DNA from: Eumeta japonica
Lineage: Eukaryota; Arthropoda; Insecta; Lepidoptera; Psychidae
Reading direction: 5' to 3'
NCBI GenBank assembly: GCA_005406025.1
Contig: BGZK01000158.1
Location: 310,001 to 374,000, forward strand
Length of the DNA stretch: 64,000 bases
In this document: in pieces, positions 34,102 through 46,590 of the stretch
Numbering within the stretch: the stretch's first letter is position 1
Layout: the number at the start of each line of letters is the position of its first letter
Translations under genes and position numbers: made by a program
The notes under the pieces: model-generated
Database searches by the model: none
Seen by the model: only the letters and a program-made list of their open reading frames with translations
Told to the model about the DNA's origin: nothing

Positions 34102-34504
34102 TTGGTTGTCTGTAAAGTCGGTTTACGGACAATAATTTTACGTGATAACGTCATAAGAAAACATTGATGAAAAACTGCGTACTTTTATGAATTGAATTAA
34201 ATTATTATCACTGTATTATCATTATTTTATTTCATCTAGTATGATAATTATATTTTGTATTATCATGAGACAAACAATATAATTATGATTATTTTGTATC
34301 TCTCTCCTCTTATTTTGTATCTGGAGTTTGGAGAGATAGACGCGTGTGCGTCATAAGCCAAACCTTTAGGCCGAGCGTGCCTCTCTATTGCTCATCCGCG
34401 CTCTCGCTCGCACGCTCGGCTCGGGCGGAACGTGACAATGAGTCATGCTTTTTCGTGCGTGCAGTCGGCGTTCATTGGTTTTTAAAACGTTATCACGTCT
34501 AAAA
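34102..34504 (-). repeat. TTGCCTGTAAAGTCGG-family repeat, copy C (diverged)
   Basis: It opens TTGGTTGTCTGTAAAGTCGG and TTTTACGTGATAACGTC and closes AAAACGTTATCACGTC, which is the copy A/B structure read in reverse. The ends keep the inverted GATAACG motif. It also has a GC-rich block with GAGCGTGCCTCTCTATTGC near the A/B equivalent. It is far more diverged than A and B are from each other. Confidence 0.7.
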
Positions 34505-37500
34505 GCAATAAGGTACTACATACTTATTATTAAATATATCTAGGATGGCGCAGACACTTGAATTGCCTTTAAAGCTCATTTGATATCTTAGTAACTCATC
34601 AAACAAAGCGATAGTTTAAACAAAAACAGTCCTCACTGTTTTCATTCGCTAAAGATTTAATTCGAATACACATTCCTACCGTTAGTATTTCCCATGTTTA
34701 AGAAATTCCTTTGATTAGCCTAATTATTGCAATGAAATTTATGTTATGCGTATTCTTGAAGTAATTTTTCTAAAGAGGTGTTGTAATTTTGTTTAGAAGG
34801 GGATTTAAAACAGAAAGTTGTAGCGAAAATTTGTAGTGCGAAGGTTTAGCTTAATCAGTAAAGCAAGTCAAATTGTGCATCGACGATATTTTAAAACAAA
34901 TTACACCCGCGTTAGACGGTTATTCGTCCTTCTACATCTACGAACGTTCCAACAGTTTAATACTTCAAAACGGTCTACGTCCCGAATTGATCACAGTTAT
35001 TTAGATTTCCTAATTGCTATTTCAAGGGTACCTACGCCTAAGCGAATCACCGCCCGACTCCGATAACACCATTCGAGGTCATGGACCTGTCATTGGAGCG
35101 AAACTTAGACTGAGGCTTCGACGAGCTGAATTTACATACTTGGGAACGTTTTATCAAAATTCTTCGGATTCTCGTTTCATCGAATGTTGTTTACAATCGA
35201 GCAATGGACGCCACATGGTTCTGATAGACGTCAAAATGACATAAGAATGAAACAGATTCAGTATACAAGCACCATCGATAACATGAGAAATTTATGCCGG
35301 CTATATCAATGGACATTTTACATTTTGACGAAACAATACGAAACCTACGCAGCTCATATTGTAAGGTAATATTTTGAAAGATATTGGGATTATGTTTAGA
35401 GTGGTCAGTCAGAACTCCAGCTATTAATAAGTTATAAAGATCATGGGCGGAAAATACTGAACCGCAGTATTGGATCTCGTAGACCGACACCAACAACCTT
35501 TTGAATTCTAGAATTTTTTAGCTATTAAACAAGAATAGAAGAAAAATCTTAGGATTATTTGGTTAAATAAATTCAGTCAATCAAAGCTTTTACATGATGT
35601 AACAGGTTGTAGGATGAAATTACTCGATATATAAAAAAATATATTGTAATTGGATCGCATTTTTCAAAAAACATTCACACACCATAGACCGTTTGTAAAG
35701 GCCACGTGCGCATCATGACGCTAAAGATCGAACGATTTTAGAATCATGTCAGTTGAAAATCGCGTCTCGAGCATTGAATTCATCCGCCTTTATTGGTGTG
35801 ACACGTGTGATCACGCCGTTTGGTTGTGACCCATCCGACCAGTCGGGTGTGGCGGATCTCGCCCACTGCGCAGCGTAACTACACCGTAACAAAAAAGTAT
35901 AAATTTACATTTGTAAACCCCAAAACGGTTAAATAATGTATGCAGTTATCCACGTGTATAAAGAAGAACGTGCCGCCTCTCGCTCGCACACTATTTCTGT
36001 CCTCCTCCGGGCACGTTGTCGTGAAACCTTCCAATTAAATTAACACGTGAGATGCTATTTACGACATGTATATGTATGTATAATGAATTATCAGACTATG
36101 TGAATGACAATAATATTAAACCGCCATATCTATGATTTTATAATCATGTGATTATTTACAAAAGAAAATTCAATTTTAACAAACATGGTACTGAATTTTT
36201 TATCACAGTTAAAAATAATCGAGCGCAAGTAAACAATTTTTATCATTATAAGCCACAAGAACACATTTTTTTTTACTACGCCACATATGTAACCACATCA
36301 AATACATAAATTAAGGTATACTATAAATGTATACTGAAAGTACACACGGTGGACTTATATAAATAGGGTGGATGCCCCCAATTACCTGCCTTATAACACT
36401 AAAACATTTTTCTAGTTTAAATTAGAATAATTTGCTCTCGCATGTTTTGTTTGACTAACTCATCATACTGTATAGAATATCACATTTGCTACGGTATACG
36501 AAAAATGTTCATAAATAGTTTTTAGAAAAATATTCGAATAAAAACGAATTTGATAATGAGTCTAATTGAAATCATATCGTACCTATTGCCAGCCAAATAT
36601 GTACATAATACCAGCCCCAGCTAGGGTTGTGCCATGAAAGATATATTATTAAGTAGTAAAATATATTTGGAATATTAAGAATACGGTAATCGACTATTTT
36701 TTTAAATTATTTTTATATGAAAGAAATTTTTTAAATATGTACAATATGGGAGATTTGGTTTGGTGATTCGGGTGGACTCGGAATTCGCCTACATTTACGA
36801 ATAGTTCCAAACTGATATCCATTATGGAATTTAAAACTCAATGTAATATGATAATATAGTATTACAATGAACTATAATTCTTAAATATGATACAAAATCG
36901 GAATGATTCGTAGAAAAGGCCTTTTCCGAGATCATCCGAGCTACAAAATCAATTTTCACGGACTGCAATAACAATGAACAATTTTAATAAATAAATATAT
37001 AGTAATGATAATAATGTTCAAAATATCCCATCAGATAGAGTGGAAAATATCGACCGACTGTACATTAAGCCATTTAAAATAATATTAAAGTTATATTTGG
37101 AGAAAGTGATAATTCTTAATATATAAATAAATAATTAATTACATAGCGAGACTTATGTAATTATTTATTTCAATTTCATGTACTATTAATAAATCAATAA
37201 AAAATGATTGGCTTTATCAAAATTCACATGAAAATTACGAAACAAAAAAACTGTTTAGTGATAGCCCTGACATAAATGAACTGGCTGGAATTAAGTAATA
37301 AACACAACTTAATACTACCCCAGATATTAAATCTTACTGTTCACAATTTACTTTAACAGGCCCAAATATTACGAAATAAATTTAAAGACGGCGGACGTCG
37401 ACTTTCTCGCACTTTCAATCTGACACTGATACCCACTGTTTTATTCCAGTGTTGCCAAAATTAGGATACTGTTTCCTTAAATTATATAGATTTTATAAGC

Positions 37501-40500
37501 TTATAGCGTTATGCTTAGAACGAATATGATCCTTGTTACTGGGGGAAAAGTGACAGTAGCTGCAATTACGTGAGTGGCTGGTATTCGAGGCAACCACCCT
37601 AACATGCGACAAAAATGTCTTTTTGTTATTAATAAGTACATCGATCATAATGTTATTACGATTGATGTACTTATAAAAATCAACATGCTTATCTGGGTAC
37701 ATATCTAATAAAAAGAATGAATTAATGTTCTAGTAGTACAATTTATATAATGGCCCACGGTTATGACTAGCTAATGGCACCCGCGCGCGTGACCTGGGGA
37801 ACTGAAAATTTTACGCTTTTCAGTGTCTGTATTATCTGCGCCCTTAACTTTTCAAAATTTCTTAAAATTGAATTTTGTACAGAATGGAAAAAAATATTGA
37901 TTACTGCCGGTCAGTTTCGGTCGGTGTGACTCTAGCTATCATCGGACTCTCAAATTTAGACAATAACCACACCGATTTCTATGGAACAAAACTATAAGTG
38001 ATCACTGAAACAGCTAGAGTCGTTATAGAGACAGATGATACGCACGAGCAGGGGCAGACACGGACATAACACACGCAAACACGAACTCTGACATACCGTA
38101 CGAGAAAACCTTTGCATTACGTATATAGTTTTAGCGAATTGTCTTATACGAAAATGAATGAATTCTATTACACGTTATAGATAATATTGAAGCATTATAA
38201 TTTCCATACAAACAAATAAAAACTATGCTGATCTGAAACGATTCTAATGGGTTCAGGCACGATATGGGTATATCCCGTTAACCAGATGCATTATTAATGG
38301 AGTTCCTCTGACCGAGGCTGAATCTGATCAGACCAGTCCATTAGCCCTATAATATTGTAATGACATCAGACTTAAGCAAGACTACAAAACTTCAAGTCAT
38401 ATGCGTTTACAGAACAATCGCAAGTAAACGTAATGAAAGCGTGTAGAAAAAAAAAACAGTGGCACTCCGGGAGTGCCGACAGGAGTAAAAACTTGAACAA
38501 TTACGTGTGTATTTTTTGAATCATCAGGAAATATTTTATTGTACAGGAAATATTTTTAAATGAAGTCTTTTTTGATCATTATTATAAACTGCTACTACAA
38601 AAAATTGCAATCTATTGCTTAAAACGTAAAACAAATACAATACGAAAAATTCTGACAAAAATATATATCTATGTGGTACGTATAAACACAATTTATCTTT
38701 ATATTATATATAGTTATATTATCAATGTATTTCAACCCAAACTCAACTCTCGTGTAAACGACGTGCAAACGGGGTTAATATATGTACATACTTATATACA
38801 GATGTGTCGGTCACGGTAACGGTAATAGTGACGCGAGTTCAATGGTTTTTTCCCATCTCAAAAAGCGCACAACGCGCCTAAAGAAGTATGCACTTCAAAA
38901 AGCAGAAACTGGTCAAAACACGTAGAAACAAAAACAACTTTTGTTTGGAAGATTTGCCAAACTGTATACATACAAATTAAAGAACCATTTCGGAATGTCC
39001 ACAGGCGATATATGGAGAATTAATCTTCTCTGGCGACAACAACAAAACACCACCGCCAGTCGCATCAGTAATGAGTTTTAAGGTCTACCCATCGCCTACA
39101 TTGTATAGTCCCGCGAACTAGGTAGGCTTCGAGAACCGCGTGCGTTTTCCCTTCGACAATGGAAAACAATAACACATTGTTACCGCAACCTGACCCCAAA
39201 AGCTTGTAGAGAAACGAGGCTCGGCCTTGTGCGTTTTTTTCCCCCGGCGTTTGACTCTCGTGCCGTTTAATGAATTAAGGCTGTAACGCAGTAGCGTTTT
39301 TAATAAATCGAGGGCCGGATATTGACTATGTGAAGTCGTAATTTCATTTTGGACTTCAGTGTATTACTTTTGTAATAATAATCAAAATTGTTCAATTAAT
39401 TAACGATATCTCGTATTTTCAATAAAGTATGATATTTATTAACGTGGAATGGAATATATTTTTTGTACTTGGATTTAAATGCTTTGTATGGCGTTATTTT
39501 TTTTAGAAATTCAAAAAATATTAAATATATTTACTTTATTTACGTACGTACAGTACCAACCTTCGCTGAACTTATCGATATCGCTGTATTCTAATACTAA
39601 CATTAGTTATTAATGCGTGCTATGACTTTCGATAAAATAGTTTATTACATCAAATATAATAAAAATAATGTTTTAATTGAATAAAATTATATTATATTTT
39701 ATTAATTAACAAACATTAAAATAAATTTTATATTATTATTTCTGCAATCCCATCTAAAACACTAGTTTCTTTTCTCATAGACATTGTTGCAATTTTTAAA
39801 CTTTGAGGTAAAATTAAACCACAACGGTAACATTTTTTGTCTATAATATGAAAATATATATAACAAATTATTATTAAATAATTCAATAGTAATTGATAAA
39901 TATACTTCATTTCCAATACTAATTTACGTAGAAACTAAGTTTCGTACTGAGTATATATACCTTTTTCATCATTTTACAATATTATAATTTTATGCCATAG
40001 CTGATAAAACACATTTTTATGCTCGCTATTATAATATTTACAAAACCGAGTTAAAGTTATAAACAAAACGAGTTATAAACAAAAATAAATAATTCCAATA
40101 TGGTATAGTTATAAGACTAAATCTCTTTTTATTATGTGTATATCTTTAAACATTTTAAGCACATGATTCTATAATGCATGAAATCAGAGTGTAAATATTA
40201 TTGTCATTAACAAATTAATTGTATAATAATTATTCTCCAGGTTATGGTAATGTTTTTTAATATATTCACACGTTATGTCAGATGCAATATCATAAAAAAT
40301 TTGACAAATAAAAATTTATTACAACTTAGTAAATAATGTACGTGTTGTACACTATAATTGCAGGAAATACGTAATTTGTTACAACGGATATTTAAATCAA
40401 AAGGTAAACGTCTTTAAGTGTTTATTTAGAGTAACACTCGCATGGAACACGAAAGCCTTGGAGTTACCTCACAACTGTTTCGAAACGTTAGTTAAGGCTC

Positions 40501-41280
40501 TATTTTTTTTATTCACAGGCAGATCAACACGTCAAGGAGCTAAAAAAATAGCAATAATACAATACAATAAATAGTACATTACAATAATGAATTCCTATTC
40601 AAATATTTGTTTGGAGCAGATTATTCTGCTATCTTGTTAGAATTTTTTTAAGTGTGGTTTTCATGAAACTCTCTTTTTACAGACTCTCTTTGAAACCGAT
40701 ATTATCACCTACATATTTTTTAAAAACAACACTCATGTACTTTCAAACTTTAATTATGAATTAAATGTAGTATGAGTACAATTTGAGGTACTTAAGGGAT
40801 TGTTTTTGAGTGGAAGTACTTTAAGACAAATTATAATATTGTTGTGAACTGCGCTTACAAACTAAATAATTAAATAGTTCCCTAAACAAATATTTGAGAA
40901 TATCACTAATAATTGTTTATTATCATAAAAATATAAACAACGCTATACATTGTTATTGTAGCATAGGAACAAATTAAAATACTGTTATAACTTTCTAATA
41001 AACAATTTAATCAAAAAAAAAAAAGTCTAAAACTAACATTTATAATTATCTAAATGAATATAAAAAAATAGATATATCAAATTTCAAGCAAGTTATGATT
41101 TTTATAAATTAGAACAATGGTCTAAATTCTAAACCCCCTAATCTTATAAATTTTAATAATGGCAAAAAAAACCGAGAAACCATTTTAAAGTAAAATTTCG
41201 TCCTCTACAACTTTTATCTACCTGTTACTCTTTTTTTCAATATAAAAACGAGATTCGTTTTCAACAAGCTTTTATAACTT
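34505..41280. other. Long gene-free stretch
   Basis: I see no supported gene. Less AT-rich patches lie at about 35,030-35,180, 35,700-35,880, 37,890-38,100 and 38,810-39,310; they have stops in all frames I read and could be conserved non-coding DNA. A GGCACTCC/GGAGTGCC hairpin at about 38,461-38,477 is within sequence that looks repetitive. The rest is very AT-rich. Confidence 0.4.
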
Positions 41281-41412
41281 CACCTGTATGTATGTGGGTG
41301 GATATGTTTGGTTGTAACCTTTGGACTCGATTTTGACTCGCTTTAAACGCTCAGATTTCATTTAAACTTTGTAGTTTATCAAGGACCGATGACAATACAA
41401 TAATTTCATATT
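41281..41412 (-). repeat. Interspersed repeat with CATA/CA tail, copy 2
   Basis: On the minus strand it reads ATTGTATTGTCATCGGTCCT, then CTACAAAGTTTAAATG, then CAAAATCGAGTCCAAAGG, then a short ACATACATACAGG tail. It is the inverted relative of 16,262-16,420. Confidence 0.7.
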
Positions 41413-41429
41413 CTGAAAAAAAAAAAATT

Positions 41430-41710
41430 TCTGAAATATTGTAAAGTTCGAAATTGAAAATTAGAAAAAAAAAACAATTATTTATTGAAAACATTATATA
41501 ATTTAATAATTTTGAAAAAAACATCGAAATTTTGAAGCTTCGGAAATTTTTAAAAATTTGAAATTGAAAATTTGAAAAAAAAATACTTAAAACATTAAAA
41601 AATTTAACAATTTTGAAAAAATATTTGTAAATTCAATCTAATTCAATTTTGAAAAAAAATGTGAATTTTGAATATCTGAAATTTTGTAAAAATTGAAAGT
41701 AAAAAATCTT
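41430..41710. repeat. Degenerate AT-rich tandem repeat, 2.3 units
   Basis: Starts resembling TGAAATATTGTAAAGTTCGA recur near 41,431, 41,542 and 41,677, each followed by AAATTGAAA-type sequence and a long A run. The units are about 110-135 bp and diverged. It directly adjoins copy 2 of the CATA-tailed repeat. Confidence 0.5.
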
Positions 41711-41985
41711 AAAAATTTGTTTATGTCACAACTTTAAGTTGTAGAACGCAACGTTACCTTGTCGAGAGCTTCACTCACTTTTGAATTCACCCAATCTAAT
41801 ACAATAAAATCCAATAGTCATGCGTTAGATCAAATGAAAAAGTTACGTAGACATTAATGATATAAACTTAAATTCATTGCCACACGTCAGATATTCTAAG
41901 GCTCTTGGTTATACGAGTAAATAGTATAAATATCTTTTTGAGACTAAAAATTTAGAAAATAAAACGTAGTTCAAAAAAATTTAAA

Positions 41986-42290
41986 ATCACGCTTTAATCA
42001 TAGGTCGAACTAAAAACTGAAAAACAATTCTTAATATAGGAATAAAATAATGAATGAAAAATATTAGTATTATTGTGAAAAAAGCGTGGAGTGCTCGATA
42101 AATCAGCTCTCGAAAGTATTCGATTGGTACGATTGGCCCAAAAATGGTATGAAAAATATGGCACAAAGCGCCCAACGTTTATATCACAAAAATACTAATA
42201 TTTTTCGTTCATTATTTTGTTCATTATTTTATTCCTATATTGAGAATTATTTTTCACTTTTTAGTTAGATTTATCATTAAAGCGTGCTTT
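41986..42290. repeat. Second fold-back of the AAAGCGTG family
   Basis: Arm 1 (about 41,986-42,088) and arm 2 (about 42,184-42,288) are inverted copies sharing AATATTAGTATT, AATAAAATAATGAA and CACGCTTTAAT, with more mismatches than the 14.4-kb copy. The inner arm end AAAAAAGCGTGGAGTGC and the right flank AAAGCGTGCTTTTCAGTTTT then TTAAAC match the 14.4-kb fold-back. Open frames here are palindrome by-products. Confidence 0.75.
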
Positions 42291-42600
42291 TCAGTTTTTT
42301 TAAACTATATTTTTATTCGTAATACCTTCCTGCGGGTTGAAAAAAAAATACTTCATAATCCGTTTATACATACTAAGAGAATAACTTAACATAAAAATTC
42401 TGAAATTTATGTCCAAATTCACACGGAAAGGGATATTTCGTTAAATCAGATAGGGTTATTTCATAACAATATTTATGGAGTATTATAAAAGAATGAAATA
42501 TTAAGCGCAGCGAAAATTTTAATTAAGCATTTCAAAAATTTATTAGTACATATTGACAGTTTTTTTTTATATCAAAAAGAGTGAACACCGTAATTTTCTT

Positions 42601-43083
42601 TTAGTCACATACTCTTATGTAAATCCATAATAATATTACATGAGTGATGTCAGCCCACCGCAAACGTTCGAAACATCTGTGAATTCTTGCCACATTGACG
42701 TTTTTTCTAAAATACAAACTCTTGTCGAAGCCAACAATGACGTAGTCATATATAAATACCGTTGTAAAAAGTACATTCGACAGTTCTAATCCGCTCGGTA
42801 GAAAATAATAGGTATTGCAGTGGACTCTAACCAGCAATAAGAGGTAGAAGTGGAAATTAGTGGATGGTGCTAAAATGCAATGATTGCTGTATGTTTTCTC
42901 CGATTTTGGATCATCGACGATTCGAGTGCCGTCTACTGTCAGGTACAGAGTCGATATGGAGATGTTCCAAAACGAAGATAAAAGTAATATTAAGGTAAGG
43001 GCATGGACAAACTGCGTAGCGCCCCATGATCCGCGTATGCCGCGGTAATGCATACTAAAACACGCGCGTTTGCTTATCTTCAA
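42601..43083 (-). CDS. Candidate exon of a multi-pass membrane protein, possibly a gustatory receptor
   Basis: A 160-codon minus-strand open frame of noticeably higher complexity than its flanks. The listed first codon is TTG; the first ATG is about ten codons in (near 43,056), so it is more likely an exon than a whole gene. Predicted hydrophobic segments, by eye, are around FVHALTLILLLSSFWNISIS, NFHFYLLLLV and ITHVILLWIYI, separated by charged loops (for example FDKSLYFRKNVNVARIHRCF). The pattern of short membrane segments with a VGFDKSLYF-type loop is reminiscent of insect gustatory receptors, but the diagnostic C-terminal TYhhhhhQF motif is not in it. A GTATGT donor-like site occurs near its end (IR|VC, about 42,612). 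No neighbouring exon was found. It could be a pseudogene fragment or chance. Confidence 0.35.
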   Translation of the reverse strand: MKISKRACFSMHYRGIRGSWGATQFVHALTLILLLSSFWNISISTLYLTVDGTRIVDDPKSEKTYSNHCILAPSTNFHFYLLLLVRVHCNTYYFLPSGLELSNVLFTTVFIYDYVIVGFDKSLYFRKNVNVARIHRCFERLRWADITHVILLWIYIRVCD

Positions 43084-45109
43084 AGATCGTATGCGACAAA
43101 ACAGTTTTTTATTTTTTTTATTTTAAATAAAAAGTAGAATTAATTTCGAAAAATCCAACTGGCATTTTGAAGTGATTGTATGGAATTATCTATATAGGAC
43201 ATTTGGAGACTTAAATCGTTCCCACTTGCATGTAAATCTCTGTTTTAAAAGTACTATCTTTGGTATTTTTTTGCTGTTAAAGTTTATAAATGGTATCATG
43301 ACGACTGACAAATTAAAATCAATAAAATGCAGAATCGGGTCAGCAAAGACTTACTCTCATATACCTTGTATTTTCAGAGGAATACCGACATCGCTACCAG
43401 TAAAATTTCCAATTCGTCACCTAATTAAGTGTACGGTCGCCCTTGTATGTGTAAATAAAGTCTAAAGCATGGTACGGACAGAAGTTTAGTCTCGGTCTAA
43501 TGAGCACTTAAATTCTTGTAGAAGTTTTGCTTCACCGTTTGAGTGAATGCGAAATTGAAGATTGTGCGATATGTCGACCTAGGATTACGGTAATCGGCCT
43601 TATATTTTTATACAGGGATCGCCTCGGCAACGAGAAGCTACAATAGAGTGATTTTTTTTGAGGTGCTTTATTCTTTAATGCGATTTGCTAAAAGCACATT
43701 TTGCTAAAAGAACCGATGATTTTAATTTCATTTAAAAACTTATTCTATTGAGAACTTTAACGTATCAAATTCGTTCAAGAACGAACGCACTGGACTGTGA
43801 ATATTGTCTTTTAGAATCAGAAAACCTGTCGTAGCGGATTCGGCCAACTGCAAAATACGTATGGATGTGTTGCTAATACACCCTCCATATCGCTCTAAAA
43901 TTAATAATTACAAATCATCGATAATTAGATATCGATAAAATTAATGTTTTATTTGGATCGTTTTTTTTTGTTTTAATAAGGCATTATATTATTGTATTCA
44001 AATATAAAAAGACTGTTCACATGATATACGGGTAAAAATTCAACTTCTAGTTGTCATAATCGGAAGTATGGACACCATGTGATCCTAGAGAACCAATCAA
44101 TGCGTTATGCACAAATGTGTTATGCGGATAATTAAAAAAAAATGGACACATAATAACAAGAGCGTTCCATTACACTAATTGGTATTAATTCGGCGAAGCT
44201 GTGGTAGAGTATAACTGAATTTAGGCGCGGTCCGCGCACAAACAATACCGCATTCGGGTGTAAAATGGAATGAGTACTAATTAGGTGTTTTTTCATATGA
44301 TATAATTTTATTAGAAGCTTAATAATTATTATAGAATGAATAAGATTAGATCGGCGATGCGTGGATTATATGTTAAAATATTAAAATCAGATCTCAATTG
44401 GACTGATTTAATACAGTACATTTTTTTTCAAACACATTGAAAATGTTAGGATCGCTGACATGCTGCTCTAACTAGCGCCAAGTGAAGACCACACCGGGGA
44501 ATAATATTAAATAGTATTTGAGCGCGTGTTTCTCCCGTACTTCCCGTAAGGCATTTCCTTCGCATTTATGACACAAATCCTATCACAAGCCGTATAAAAT
44601 GTTACACATATATAATGAAACTTTAGAGCTACCCCCATCGACACATAGAAAATATTTGCTCAGAACAGGTTGTAGGCGATTTAGGGAGTAAAAGGACAGA
44701 AAAAAAAGGCTATTTTTGAAACAGTGTGATTGTATGGAGTTTTCACAGATAAATTCTGTAACATGCCCCAATACGGGAATATGTTGGGGCATGTTACAGA
44801 AATTCGTTGATTTTTTTTTTAATATTTCCCGTACCATTTCTAATTTACATATTTGATACTAAAGTCACATTTTAAGGATGTATATATAAATATTGTGGCA
44901 CGAAGAAACATTTCGTAATGCTGACGTAACCGATTGAAGTCTGACTGAAGTCGGTTTAAACATTGATGTATACTTAAAATTCGACCTAGAGAACGAGTTT
45001 CGACTGAAATATTTCATTTTAATAGGATTACCTTCTAATGTTTTTATATACTCTACTATACGGCTTCATTGACAAAGAATCAATTACATGGCGATCCAGG
45101 CATCGAAAA
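43084..45109. other. Gene-free AT-rich stretch with one hairpin
   Basis: No gene supported. A 97-codon plus frame at 43,172-43,465 has no motif. The hairpin at 44,754-44,801 is listed separately. Confidence 0.4.
44754..44801. repeat. Perfect 18-bp stem, 12-nt loop hairpin
   Basis: Arms TTCTGTAACATGCCCCAA (44,754-44,771) and its exact reverse complement (44,784-44,801). A T-run follows at 44,811-44,820. It could be a short non-autonomous repeat or an RNA hairpin. Confidence 0.85.
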
Positions 45110-45215
45110 TCAATAACGCAACAGGTAGAACGGCTTCAGCGAGTGTCGGCGGCCGGGCGTGACCCACATAGCGTAACTGCGCGCCGGCCTGCGAAACGAC
45201 TAGAAGGCTTCGTGG
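45110..45215. promoter_or_regulatory. Short GC-rich island
   Basis: Contains GTGTCGGCGGCCGGGCGTGA and GCGCGCCGGCCTGCG in AT-rich surroundings. An open plus frame (45,038-45,220) overlaps but is unrecognised. Function unknown. Confidence 0.2.
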
Positions 45216-46239
45216 GGTAGGTCACCTGGTCATATTATATTCAAACTTTGTAATAGCGCAGGATTACAAATGTTAATAATGTTTACTACCTGTTTATTCT
45301 GGAGACGTTTAATCGTCAGTGCAATATATAATATTACAATAAATAATAGCAAAAAGAGTGTGGTTAGCAGCTGTCCTTGAGAAAGCAAACAATAATTCAC
45401 ATCGTTTGCAGTGCAATAAAATTATTAGTGACTTACGTGGGACTATTTGTGATCATATATTATAAACTTCGCTTATTCGGTTTAAATCATATAAATATTT
45501 TCATATCTATTGAACATTTACAATCACAAATTATCAGGGCAATATAAAAGGCATTGGGAAACTCTTATGAGGATAGCGCCGTCAATACCCCCGTGTGTTG
45601 TCCGGTCGCGTACGGTGAAGCTGAACAGAAAACCAGCTAACAGCGTCGCTGAATCAGTAATGTTATCTTCAGGGAGACTTTTTTAGTGGGTTTCAGCCCC
45701 ACACTACTCGTGCGCAAGGGCGCGCGGGTGTGCGTATGCATCTTTTACCTGCTCCTCATCGCATGAGTAAAAAAAAAACTATAGGAATTGGAAAAATTAT
45801 TTTCTATATTTTAATCCGTTTCCAAAACATGGTATAATTTAAAGTATATAAGAAAGTGATAAGCATTCTATACATTATGCACTAGAAATAATAAGAAACA
45901 ATATCACTCCTCGTTTTTATTGTTCATCTACATATACATGCGCTTACATGCTTAGATGCTCAATACATCCCATTCCTACGATATATGCATATTGTGGTAT
46001 TATTTTTAATGTTTCGTAGATAAAATTTTATATACAGTAGAGGAAGGACTTTAACCAATTTCATCATGCCTACTTCTCTATTCGATATCTATTTTCACGT
46101 AGAAACGACTTCGTGTAACCTATAAAATGAAAGTTCTTCTACATACTCTGTATTTTATAACTTGTGAAATGTGACACTGTAAAATGATTCGGAAATCACT
46201 CACAGCACAATTCTCATTAATAACACATTATAGAGGTGT

Positions 46240-46590
46240 TTTCAGTTGAGGCGACAAAAGTTGGCTCCTGGTTGTAGCAACCAAAGAGTCAACTTTCCCC
46301 GACGCAAGCGCACTCCTCTCTCCCTATCAATCCAAAGCATTTGCCGGCGTTCCAGCGCCTCGTGCCGGGCGACAACGGTTTGGCGCCTGACGCGCGGAGG
46401 GCGCGAATCCAATTTCTCTATTGGCAATATTCGTCGATGACTCGTCACTATTGCCGGATCCATTAGGACTATGGCACTTTACGTTCGCTTTCTTCCACGT
46501 GTTCGAGCTGAATTTTATCGGTACGATAATTTCATGAACTCGATAACAATCTCCAGGTCTCAGCGCATGGAAAATCGACAATCACACAAG
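46240..46590. promoter_or_regulatory. GC-rich island, possible exon or regulatory element
   Basis: Open frames exist on both strands here (46,246-46,440 plus; 46,242-46,463 and 46,327-46,581 minus), which is typical of GC-rich DNA and not proof of coding. The minus frame RPGDCYRVHEIIVPIKFSSN is the most protein-like, but I do not recognise it and see no clear splice borders. Confidence 0.25.

Noticed and set aside
42086..42268. Small plus and minus frames as membrane proteins
   Set aside because: They are produced by the fold-back arms at 41,986-42,290.
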